Origin: DASPXY01 sp038227745
GTDB lineage: Bacteria; Planctomycetota; Planctomycetia; Gemmatales; Gemmataceae
Length of the DNA: 15,644 nt
NCBI GenBank assembly: GCA_038227745.1
Contig: JBBRPS010000147.1
Location: forward strand, 1-15,644
Reading direction: 5' to 3'
Position 1 is the first letter of the stretch. The number at the start of each line of letters is the position of its first letter. Below the pieces are notes generated by a model. The model ran no database searches and was not told the DNA's origin. It worked only from the letters and a program-made list of their open reading frames with translations. Position numbers and translations under genes: made by a program. Below are positions 6,922 through 14,600 of this stretch, piece by piece.

Positions 6922-7326
6922 GTGAATCGCTTCGTGAAGATGTCGGGTTTGACGCTGGCGGCGTGGGGGCTGCTGGCCTGTGCGAATCCCTCCTCCGCCC
7001 GGGCGCAGTATTACGACTGCGGCACCACGATCGTGGCGCCGGCCCCGGTCTTCGCCTACTCGGCGCCGGCCCCGTTCGTCGCCTACGCCGCGCCCGCTCC
7101 CGTGGTGGCCTACGCGCCTCCGGTCGTCTCCTACTACGCCCCGGCCCCAGTCGTCTCCTACTACGCCCCGCGCTACGTCGCCCCGGTCCGCTACTCCTAC
7201 TACGCGCCGGTCGTGACGTACTCGGCCCCGGTGGTCGTGTCCCCAGGGTATGCGTCCACGACGTACTATTACCGCGGCCTGTTCCGGCCGCGCCGCGTCT
7301 TCGCCGCGACGACGTACTACCCGTGA
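6922..7326 (+). CDS. Small secreted Tyr/Pro/Ala/Val repeat protein
   Basis: 134 residues from the GTG at 6922, supported by GGAGG seven bases upstream. The frame is open for 28 codons earlier (to 6838), but those codons have no binding site. The N-terminus has Arg/Lys, then LTLAAWGLLACANPSSARA, a classical signal peptide with likely cleavage before QYYDCG. The mature part is low-complexity: degenerate repeats of the type APAPVVAY and VSYYAPAP alternate Tyr-Tyr with Ala-Pro and Val-Val, ending in a basic segment GLFRPRRVF and TTYYP. No catalytic domain is visible and there is a single Cys in the mature chain. It could be a surface, matrix or adhesive protein, perhaps one with Tyr-based cross-linking, but this is speculation. 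It looks like an independent unit between a repeat element and a convergent minus-strand gene. Confidence 0.72.
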   Translation: MNRFVKMSGLTLAAWGLLACANPSSARAQYYDCGTTIVAPAPVFAYSAPAPFVAYAAPAPVVAYAPPVVSYYAPAPVVSYYAPRYVAPVRYSYYAPVVTYSAPVVVSPGYASTTYYYRGLFRPRRVFAATTYYP

Positions 7327-7345
7327 GCGGGTGACGGCCGGCGGA

Positions 7346-7395
7346 AAAAGCGCGGGCCTGCCGGGGAGCGCGAGGCGCGTTCCTCCGGCAGGCCC
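7346..7395 (-). terminator. Rho-independent terminator of the small basic protein gene
   Basis: GGGCCTGCCGG (7354-7364) pairs with CCGGCAGGCCC (7385-7395). Read on the minus strand, the stem is followed by GCGCTTTTTCC. It lies downstream of the minus-strand gene at 7487-7627. On the plus strand no T-run follows, though the hairpin might also help end the Tyr-rich gene. Confidence 0.65.
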
Positions 7396-7486
7396 TCGTC
7401 GCGTTGCCGGACGGCGCAGAAGGGCACGCGCCGCGGGTCGGGCCGGGAATCACCCCGCCGTGGAGGACTCCCGGCCGGCGGTCCTG

Positions 7487-7627
7487 CTAGCACTCGCGCA
7501 TCTTCCGCAGGACCAGGCGGACCCGCTGCTTGGCCAGGCGCGTCTGACGCTCTTTTCGACGCCGCTGGCGTTTCAGCCGCTGCACCGCCGCCAGAAACCG
7601 CAATGTCTCTGGCTCGCCATAGATCAT
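7487..7627 (-). CDS. Very basic 46-residue protein
   Basis: The minus-strand ATG at 7627 is preceded by AGGAG (complement of 7636-7640) at 8 bases spacing, and the frame ends with TAG at 7489-7487. The product begins MIYGEPETLRFLAAVQRLK and ends RLVLRKMREC. Residues 17-44 are dominated by Arg and Lys (for example KRQRRRKERQTRLAKQR) and would form one long basic amphipathic helix, suggesting nucleic-acid or ribosome binding. I do not recognise the family. Support for reality is the ribosome binding site, a terminator downstream at 7346-7395 with the right polarity, and a weak promoter-like pair upstream. Against it is its short length in GC-rich DNA, where Arg-rich frames arise by chance. Confidence 0.5.
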   Translation of the reverse strand: MIYGEPETLRFLAAVQRLKRQRRRKERQTRLAKQRVRLVLRKMREC

Positions 7628-8023
7628 GGCGAGTTCTCCTTTCGCGCTCGCTCGGCCCGAGAACGCCTGGCGCCTCCGCGGCCATTCGGGGCATCGGACC
7701 GAGCCCCTGTTGTCGCCGTCACCGGCCTGTCCCCTGCGTGCCTCCGTCCCTCGTTCCGCCGCCGGGACCGACCGCCGCTTTTTCGTCTATACCAATCTTA
7801 CGCCACCACTGCAACAGGCGAACCGGAATTCCCCCGCCTGCCGAAAGCACCCGTTCGGTTTGACACGGCGCCTGCTCGACCCGTACACTTACTTTCTTCA
7901 ACCAGTTCGCGCCCCGCTGTCGCGTCGGCAGCTGGCAGGCGGCGCATCCCCCTCGCGTTGGGGAGCGACGGCCCGCTGCTCAAGGCTCGAACGGGCTGAA
8001 GGGCTTTCCCCGAAGGGCTTCCC
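7628..8023. promoter_or_regulatory. Divergent intergenic region with candidate promoters
   Basis: On the plus strand TTGACA (7860-7865) is followed after 18 bases by TACACT (7884-7889), a plausible promoter for the histidine kinase with a leader of about 130 bases. On the minus strand TTGCAG (7809-7814) and TATAGA (7786-7791) are 17 bases apart and could serve the small basic protein gene. Both are read by eye only. No further gene is supported here. Confidence 0.35.
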
Positions 8024-10267
8024 ATGCCGGAGCAGTCGGACTCGCTCCTCCTCGCCCCTGCCGCCTTCACCCTGGACGACATCCTCATCACCGCCGAGTT
8101 GTCTTCCCGGCCGCCGCGCCCGCCGGACTTCCAGGCCGAAAACCGGGCGCTGCACGCCATTGGCCTCCACCTGGCCGACGAGTCCCAGGCGATCCTGCGA
8201 GAATTGGTGGCCGTCGCCCTGGACCTGTGCCGCGCCGGGACTGCCGGCCTGAGCCTGCTGGAGGCGACGCCCGCCGGGGAGGCGGTCTTCCGCTGGGTGG
8301 CGTTGTCCGGAGCCTATGCCCCTTACGAGGGCGGCACCACGCCGGCTGCGTTCAGCCCCTGCGGCACCTGTCTGGAGCGGCAGGCCCCACAGCTTTACGC
8401 CCGCCCCGCGCGCCACTTCACCTACTTCGACGGCATCGAGCCGCCCATCGTGGAGGCCCTGGTGATCCCGTTGCCGGGCGACGGCCGGCCCCAGGGCACC
8501 ATCTGGATCGTGGCCCACGACGAGAGCCGCAAGTTCGACGCCGAGGACGTGCGCGTTATGACCGGCCTGGCCGCCTTCACTGCCGCCGCTCTGCGCGCCG
8601 CGTCGGCGAGGGAGGCGGCTGAGGCAGCGGCCCAGTGCGAGCAATCCGACCGTGCCACCGCCGAAGCGGAGGTCGAACGAGGGCGGCGGACGACGGAGGC
8701 CCTGCGTGCCTCCGAGCAGCGGCTGTCCCTGGCCCTCGACGCCGCCGGCATGGGCACCTGGGACTGGGACTTGCTCACCGGCCGCGTGGTCTGGAGCCGA
8801 CACCACGAACGGCTGTTCGGCTATGGCCCCGGCGAGGCCGCTGACACCCTTGAGGCGTTCCGCCGCCGTATTCATCCCGACGACCTCCCCGCGACCGAGC
8901 GGCGGATCCGGCAGTCCCTGGAGACTCAGGAGGAGTACCGAGACGAGTACCGGGTCGTCTGGCCCGACGGCAGCATCCACTGGATCCAGGGCGCGGGGCG
9001 TTTCGACGCCGACGGGACTGGGCGGCCGGTGCGGATGCGTGGCGTCGTGGTCGAGACCACCGACCGCCGGCAGGCGGAAGAGGCCCTGCACGAACAGGCC
9101 CGGCAGTTGACCGAGGCCGACCGCCACAAGGACGCCTTCCTGGCCCAACTTGCACATGAGCTGCGCACCCCCCTGGGGTCGCTGCTGAACGGCCTGCGCC
9201 TGCTCCACCTACAAGGTGGCGACCCGGCCGTCCGGAGGCAGGCGCTGGACCTGGCCATGCGTCAGGTTCACCAGCTCACCCGGCTCATCGAGGGCCTGCT
9301 GGACCTCGCCCGGGTGCGGCAGGGCAAGATGGACCTGCAGAAGGCGGCGGTGGACTTGAACGCCTGCGTGGCCCGCGCCGTCGAGGCCGCCCGCCCGTTC
9401 ATCGACGGGCGCGGCCACGACCTGGAAGTCGCACTCCCGCTGGGTCCGGTGCCACTGGAGGCCGACCCGTCACGGCTGGAGCAGGTAGTCGTCAATCTCC
9501 TGCACAACGCGGCCAAGTACACGGAGGTGGGCGGGCGCATCTGCCTGGTGGTCGAGCGCGGGCAGGGCGAAGCAGTGGTGCGCGTCCGGGACACGGGCAT
9601 CGGCCTGGCCCCTGAGATGCTTCGCCGCGTCTTCCAGCTGTACGCCCAGGTCGAGGGGGCGCGCGACCACGCGCAAGGGGGCCTGGGCATCGGCCTGTCC
9701 CTGGTCGCGGGCCTGGTCGAACTCCACGGCGGCAGCGTGCAGGCGTACAGCGATGGCCTCGGCTACGGCAGCGAGTTCGTCGTGCGCCTGCCCGCCCTGC
9801 CGGACGCCTCCGCCGCGCCGCCCGAGGTCTGGGTGGAGACGGCCCCCGCCCCAGCCCGGCGGCTGCGCGTGCTGGTGGTGGACGACAGTTTGGACGGCTC
9901 GGAGAGCCTGGCAACCCTGCTGCGGCTGTGGGGCCACCACACGGAAGTGGTCCACGATGGAGAGTCGGCCCTGGCGGCGGCGCGGGCCGCGCCGCCGGAT
10001 GTCGTACTGCTGGACATCGGCCTGCCCGGCATGGACGGGCATGAGGTGGCGCGGAGGCTGCGCTGGCAGGAGGGCCTGGGGCAGGTGCGACTGGTGGCCG
10101 TGACCGGCTACGGCAGGGCCGAGGATTATGAACTCTCCCGGGAGTCGGGGTTTGACGACCATCTCCTCAAGCCCGTAGACCTGGACGCCCTGCGTGAAAT
10201 GTTAGCCCGGTTCGGCACCGAGCGAATGGGCCGGGTCGAAGGTTCTGACCGCACGACGGGAAAATGA
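8024..10267 (+). CDS. Hybrid sensor histidine kinase: GAF-PAS-HisKA-HATPase-REC
   Basis: 747 residues, apparently cytoplasmic: no signal peptide or membrane helix is visible. Residues about 45-195 form a GAF-like sensor domain, 196-232 a coiled coil rich in Ala, Glu and Arg, and 232-350 a PAS_3-type domain (LALDAAGMGTWDWDLLTGRV; IHPDDLP). HisKA carries LAHELRTPL with the phosphorylated H378. The ATPase has VVNLLHNAAKYTE (N box), DTGIGL (G1) and GGLGIGLSLV (G2). The C-terminal receiver (about 612-740) has D620/D621, the phospho-acceptor D664 in LLDIGLPGMDG and K716. All key residues are present, so it should autophosphorylate and pass phosphate to its own receiver. No Hpt protein or separate regulator is nearby. 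The ligand is unknown. The start lacks a strong Shine-Dalgarno. Confidence 0.93.
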   Translation: MPEQSDSLLLAPAAFTLDDILITAELSSRPPRPPDFQAENRALHAIGLHLADESQAILRELVAVALDLCRAGTAGLSLLEATPAGEAVFRWVALSGAYAPYEGGTTPAAFSPCGTCLERQAPQLYARPARHFTYFDGIEPPIVEALVIPLPGDGRPQGTIWIVAHDESRKFDAEDVRVMTGLAAFTAAALRAASAREAAEAAAQCEQSDRATAEAEVERGRRTTEALRASEQRLSLALDAAGMGTWDWDLLTGRVVWSRHHERLFGYGPGEAADTLEAFRRRIHPDDLPATERRIRQSLETQEEYRDEYRVVWPDGSIHWIQGAGRFDADGTGRPVRMRGVVVETTDRRQAEEALHEQARQLTEADRHKDAFLAQLAHELRTPLGSLLNGLRLLHLQGGDPAVRRQALDLAMRQVHQLTRLIEGLLDLARVRQGKMDLQKAAVDLNACVARAVEAARPFIDGRGHDLEVALPLGPVPLEADPSRLEQVVVNLLHNAAKYTEVGGRICLVVERGQGEAVVRVRDTGIGLAPEMLRRVFQLYAQVEGARDHAQGGLGIGLSLVAGLVELHGGSVQAYSDGLGYGSEFVVRLPALPDASAAPPEVWVETAPAPARRLRVLVVDDSLDGSESLATLLRLWGHHTEVVHDGESALAAARAAPPDVVLLDIGLPGMDGHEVARRLRWQEGLGQVRLVAVTGYGRAEDYELSRESGFDDHLLKPVDLDALREMLARFGTERMGRVEGSDRTTGK

Positions 10268-10665
10268 TCCGCAGCTCCGGGCGGGACTCAACGGACCGCT
10301 GTGCGAAGTGGTGGGTGATTGGCGTGACGCTGACCGTCCTGCTTGGGATCGGGGCCTTCGTTTGCGGCGGGGGCACTAGGTCAGCGCGTCATCACGCGGC
10401 TCGTCTCGCCCACCGCCACGATCCGGAATGTTGGCCCCGCGCCGAACACCGCTCCCGCCGCCGCCGCCATCATCGACACCCACAGGCCCGCGAAGGCGTA
10501 CCAAGTGACCCGGGTTGCCGCCTCCCTGATGGCCTCCCGGTTCTGGGGGTCCTGTACTTCCTGGGCGGCCTTGTCGGCGGCCCCCGACAGCCTGCGTCGC
10601 CAAGCTTCGATTTGATCGGCCGGCACGCCTGCATTACGCCAGTTCGTTTCCCAGTTCTGGGTTGA
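10264..10665 (+). CDS. Doubtful ORF: one-helix peptide running into antisense
   Basis: The ATG overlaps the kinase stop (ATGA), which suggests translational coupling. The first 39 codons encode a credible membrane peptide: charged N-terminus, then CAKWWVIGVTLTVLLGIGAF. From about 10381 on, the frame is the reverse complement of the minus-strand membrane protein gene, and its translation (HRSRRRRHHRHPQ and so on) looks spurious. It may be a small membrane partner of the kinase that has lost its proper stop, or chance. Only the first part deserves attention. Confidence 0.2.
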   Translation: MIRSSGRDSTDRCAKWWVIGVTLTVLLGIGAFVCGGGTRSARHHAARLAHRHDPECWPRAEHRSRRRRHHRHPQAREGVPSDPGCRLPDGLPVLGVLYFLGGLVGGPRQPASPSFDLIGRHACITPVRFPVLG

Positions 10666-11067
10666 GTCCACGTGCGAGAGGTTGGCCGCCCCCACCATGG
10701 CGCTGAAACCGGCTCGGACTCCGGCCGCCCCCAGCCCCAGCAGGAAGGCGAGCAGTAGAGCCCACATGATGATCCCGTAGAGCGCCGCCTCCACTTTATT
10801 CTCGCCGACCGTAAACTGGCTGGTCACCAACCCGCCCACGAAAAGCGCCACGCAGGTGATCAGGATCGTCCACACCAATGCCGCTGTGTGCAGGTTGGTC
10901 GGATTGATGCGCTCGCTTACGGTCAGCCCCACCGCCCCCCCCAAAAGGGACAGCAGGAAATACAGTGCCAGCGCTAGAATGCCGCCCGCGAAGATTGCGC
11001 TCCATCGGATACGGGTGCCGACGGACACCAGGTCTTCCACACGAGGCGCGGTTACAGAATCAGCCAT
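10381..11067 (-). CDS. Four-helix membrane protein of unknown function
   Basis: 228 residues; ATG at 11067 with AAGGA about nine bases upstream on the minus strand. Predicted membrane segments lie at about residues 23-48 (WSAIFAGGILALALYFLLSL), 61-81, 95-118 and 188-212. Between helices 3 and 4 is a soluble stretch of about 70 residues (130-187) rich in Trp, Arg, Ala and Gln (QNWETNWRNAGVPADQIEAW), probably helical. The order suggests two hairpins with an extramembrane loop. I do not recognise the family and see no catalytic motif. A 39-residue one-helix peptide is encoded 99 bases upstream on the same strand and is probably co-transcribed. The gene converges on the histidine kinase with only 113 bases between stops and no visible terminator. 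Confidence 0.8.
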   Translation of the reverse strand: MADSVTAPRVEDLVSVGTRIRWSAIFAGGILALALYFLLSLLGGAVGLTVSERINPTNLHTAALVWTILITCVALFVGGLVTSQFTVGENKVEAALYGIIMWALLLAFLLGLGAAGVRAGFSAMVGAANLSHVDSTQNWETNWRNAGVPADQIEAWRRRLSGAADKAAQEVQDPQNREAIREAATRVTWYAFAGLWVSMMAAAAGAVFGAGPTFRIVAVGETSRVMTR

Positions 11068-11166
11068 GAATACTTGTCCTTCCCTCTGGCAAAGATCTCG
11101 TTTAAATCATGTGTTGTGCGTGAAGGCAGCCACGCTGGCGCCTGCGCATGGGCAGGGGATTACTCA

Positions 11167-11286
11167 TCAGCGGTTGCAGCCACCGAAAAGGAAAGCCAAG
11201 AGGACGAAGGGCAATGGCAGGCCCAGGATCAGCGCGGCCAAGCCCCAGCGTACGCTGCCCAGTCGTTTCAGCCCGTTTCGCAACAT
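11167..11286 (-). CDS. 39-residue single-helix membrane peptide
   Basis: ATG at 11286, stop TGA at 11169-11167, followed by a second TGA in frame. GGAAGGA lies about 8 bases upstream on the minus strand. The peptide begins MLRNGLKRLGSVRW (positive, cytoplasmic side expected), continues with LAALILGLPLPFVLLAFLF, a strong membrane helix with a central Pro-Leu-Pro, and ends GGCNR. It is the kind of small membrane peptide that accompanies a larger membrane protein, here the four-helix protein downstream. I do not recognise it. Composition and ribosome binding site make it more credible than a random frame. Confidence 0.55.
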   Translation of the reverse strand: MLRNGLKRLGSVRWGLAALILGLPLPFVLLAFLFGGCNR

Positions 11287-11622
11287 GAAGGATGTCCTTC
11301 CGAAAAAAGGTTACCGACCCAATGACGAGTCACCCAGTCTTAAAGGAACTAGCAAACCCCATACCGGCTGTTGCGGGGAACAGCGGGACGGGGCCGTCCT
11401 GAGGATGCGTCGGCCCGAAGATGCCAGCCCGGTGAAACGCGGCCTGGCCGCCTCACGGCCAGTCGCGGAGCCGCTGCCGCACGCATTCCCGGTCCTCGGC
11501 CGTCATCCCGGGGGCTTCCGCCCGGCCGCCCGCCGCCTGTTTCGGACAGGTCCACCAGCAACCCTACGAAGGAAGCGTCCGGGGCGACGCTGCCCACCCG
11601 GCAGGCTTGCGCCTCCGAAAAC
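11287..11622. other. Intergenic region without a supported gene
   Basis: About 335 bases lie between the start of the small membrane peptide gene and the nrdJ terminator. Open frames on both strands have Arg/Pro/Gly-rich translations. One minus-strand frame ends with a segment reading TAEDRECVRQRLRDWP that looks more protein-like but has no start with a binding site; it could be a gene remnant. The promoter of the peptide/membrane-protein unit must lie here, but no clear boxes were found. Confidence 0.4.
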
Positions 11623-11673
11623 GAACGAGGGCCGGGGGTCCGTCGCATCTCGACGGCCCCCCGGCCCTCGTTC
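11618..11673 (-). terminator. Rho-independent terminator of nrdJ
   Basis: Two 23-base arms (11623-11645 and 11651-11673) pair at 22 positions around a 5-base loop. Read on the minus strand the stem is followed by GTTTTCGG. It begins 27 bases past the nrdJ stop codon. Confidence 0.9.
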
Positions 11674-11699
11674 TTCTCTCCCCGACCCTCGCAATGCCG

Positions 11700-14600
11700 T
11701 CAACTGCAGCCGGTGGTCGCGCCGCAGGTGTCGCACTTAAGACACGCGCCGTTGCGGACGAGCGTGAGCTGGCCGCACTCGCCGCACGGGTCGCCCTCGT
11801 AGCCCTTGAGGCGGGCGAGGCGCACCTTCTCCTCGCGCGTGGACAGGCCGGCGGGCTTGACGGCGGTCTTGTGGCCGTTGCCGTTCTCCGGCAACGGGTG
11901 TAGGTGCTCCGAGCGCGGCGTGGCGAAGGCCTTGGCGACCGGCTTGGGCTCGAAGATGCGCTCCGAGACGACTTCCTCGCCGACGAACTCCGGCTCGCCC
12001 TCCTCGCGGTGCAGGGCGTCGCCGCGCAGGTCCTCCTCCTCGACATGGGCCAGGTCGTGCCGACCGAGGTAGGTGATCGCCAGCTCGCGGAAAATGTAGT
12101 CGATGATCGACGTGGTCATCTTGATGTGCGGGTTGCCCTGCACCATGCCGTTCGGCTCGAAGCGCGTGAACACGAAGGCATCCACGAACTCGTCGAGCGG
12201 CACGCCGTGCTGCAGGCCCAGGGAGATGGCGATGGCGAAGCAGTTCGTCATGCTGCGGAAGGCGGCGCCCTCCTTGTGCATGTCCACGAAGATCTCGCCC
12301 AGCTGGCCGTCCACGTACTCGCCGGTGCGCAGGTAGATCTTGTGGTTGCCGATGCGGGCCTTCTGGGTGTAGCCGGCGCGGCGGTCGGGGAGGCGGCGGC
12401 GGCGGGCGATGTAGCGGTGGACGATCCTCTCGGCGATGCGCACCGGCTCGGCCTTCGTCTCCTCGGCGGCCGCCTCCGGCTCGACGGCGTCGATGACGGT
12501 GTTGAGCGGCTGGCTCAGCTTGGAGCCGTCGCGGTACAGGGCGTTCGCCTTGAGCATCAGCTGCCAGCTGAGGAGGTAGGCGTTCTTGACGTCCTCGATG
12601 GTGGCCTCGTGCGGCATGTTGATCGTCTTCGAGATGGCGCCGCTGACGAACGGCTGGGCGGCGGCCATCATGCGGATGTGCGCCTCGGCGGACAGGAAGC
12701 GCTGGCCGAACCTGCCGCACTTGTTGGCGCAGTCGAAGACGGGGTAGTGCTCGGGCTTCAGGTGCGGCGCCCCCTCAATGGTCATGCTGCCGCAGACGTA
12801 GGCGTTGGCCTCGTTGACCTGGGCGCGGCTGAAGCCGAAGGCGATCAGCACGTCGAAGCCGGGCGCCTCGAGCTGTTCCTGGGCCAGGCCGAGTCGCTCG
12901 CGCAGGAAGTCGTCGCCGATGGTCCAGCGGTTGAAGACGAAGGACAGGTCGAAGGCGCCGGGGAGGAGGCCCTCGACGCGCTTGAGGATCTCGTCGGTGA
13001 AGCCCTTGGCCTTGAGGGAGGCGCGGTTGACGTGGGGGCAGCCGTGCAGGGTGCCGGTGCCGCGGCAGTAGCGGACGACGTCCTCGATCTGGCGCGGCGT
13101 GTAGCCGAGGCGCTCAAGGGCCGGCGGGGTGGAGGCGTTGATGATCTTGAAGTAGCCGCCGCCCGCGAGCTTCTTGAACTTCACCAGGGCGAAGTCCGGC
13201 TCGACGCCGGTCGTGTCGCAGTCCATGACCAACGCAATAGTGCCGGTCGGAGCGATGCAACTGACCTGGGCGTTGCGGTAGCCGTGCTTCTCGCCCAGTT
13301 CGACCATGCGGTCGGACTCCGCGCGCGCCGCCTTGAGGAGGTAATCGGGACAGTATTTGTCGTCAATCCCGACGGGCGGGATGGTGAGGCCCTCGTACTC
13401 CTCCGGCGGGACGTTATAGGCGGCGCGGCGGTGGTTGCGGACGACGCGCAGCATGGCGTCGCGGTTGTGCTGGAAGCGCGGGAACGGCCCGACGCCGGCA
13501 GCGATCTCCGCAGAGGTGGCGTAGGAGGCGGCGTGCATCAGGGCGGAGATGGCGCCGCACTGGGCGCGGCCCTCCGGCGAGTCGTAGGGCAGGCCCTGGA
13601 CCATGAGCAGGGCACCCATGTTGGCGTAGCCCAGGCCGAGGGTGCGGAAGTCGTAGGACTTCTGGGCGACGGTGACGCTGGGGAACTGGGCCATGTAGAC
13701 GGAGATCTCCAGGATCAGCGTCCACAGGCGCGTGGCGTGGCGGAAGGAATCGACGTCGAAGCGGCCGGACTTCGCGCTATAGAACCTTAAGAGATTCAAA
13801 GAGGAGAGATTGCACGCTGTATTATCGAGGAAATTGTACTCTCCGCACGGGTTGGAAGCGTTGATCCTGCCGTCGGCGGGGCAGGTGTGCCATTCGTTGA
13901 TCGTCGTGTCGAACTGCAGGCCGGGGTCGGCGCAGGCCCACGCGGCGTAAGCGATCTCCTCCCACAGTTCGCGGGCCTGCAGCGTCTTGTGCGGCCTGGG
14001 GGCGCGGCCCTCGCGCTTCGCCTTCTCCTTCTCGGTGCGCCAGTAGAGGTGCCACGGGGCGTCCTTCTGGACCGCCTCCATGAACTCGTCGCTGACGCGC
14101 ACCGAGTTGTTGCTGTTCTGCCCGGAAACCGTCTGGTACGCCTTGGAGGTCCAGTCGGTGTCGTACTCCTCGAACTTCAGCGCCGTGAAGCCTTGCTTGC
14201 CGAGGTGGAGGACGCGCTCGATGTAGTTTGCGGGGACCAGGGCCGCCTGCGCCTCGGCGATGGCCTTGCGCAGCTCCTGGTTGCGGTCGCGGTCGAACCT
14301 GTCCTCGGCGCGGGGCCAGCGGTGGCAGGCACGCAGGATGGCGTTGAGGTGGCGGTTGAGCAGCTTCGAGCCCGTGACCAGGGACGCGACTTTCTGCTCC
14401 TCGACCACCTTCCAGTTGACGAAGCTCTCGATATCCGGATGATCGAGATCGAGAACCACCATCTTCGCCGCGCGACGTGTTGTCCCGCCGGACTTTATGG
14501 CCCCGGCGGCGCGGTCGCCGATCTTGAGGAAGCTCATCAACCCGCTGGACTTGCCGCCGCCGGAGAGCGGTTCGCCCTCGGCGCGCAGGGCGGAGAAATT

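Noticed and set aside
7250..7999. 249-codon plus-strand frame between the Tyr-rich gene and the kinase
   Set aside because: It begins out of frame inside the Tyr-rich gene, is extremely Arg/Pro-rich, and crosses promoters and the opposite-strand small gene.
11349..11648. Possible small protein or remnant upstream of the 39-residue peptide gene (minus)
   Set aside because: The only protein-like segment (TAEDRECVRQRLRDWP) has no start with a binding site and is preceded by a stop; it is too short to claim.
11904..13790. 628-codon plus-strand frame opposite nrdJ
   Set aside because: The minus strand is unmistakably NrdJ. The plus frame is Val/Ala/Glu-rich shadow coding without motifs.
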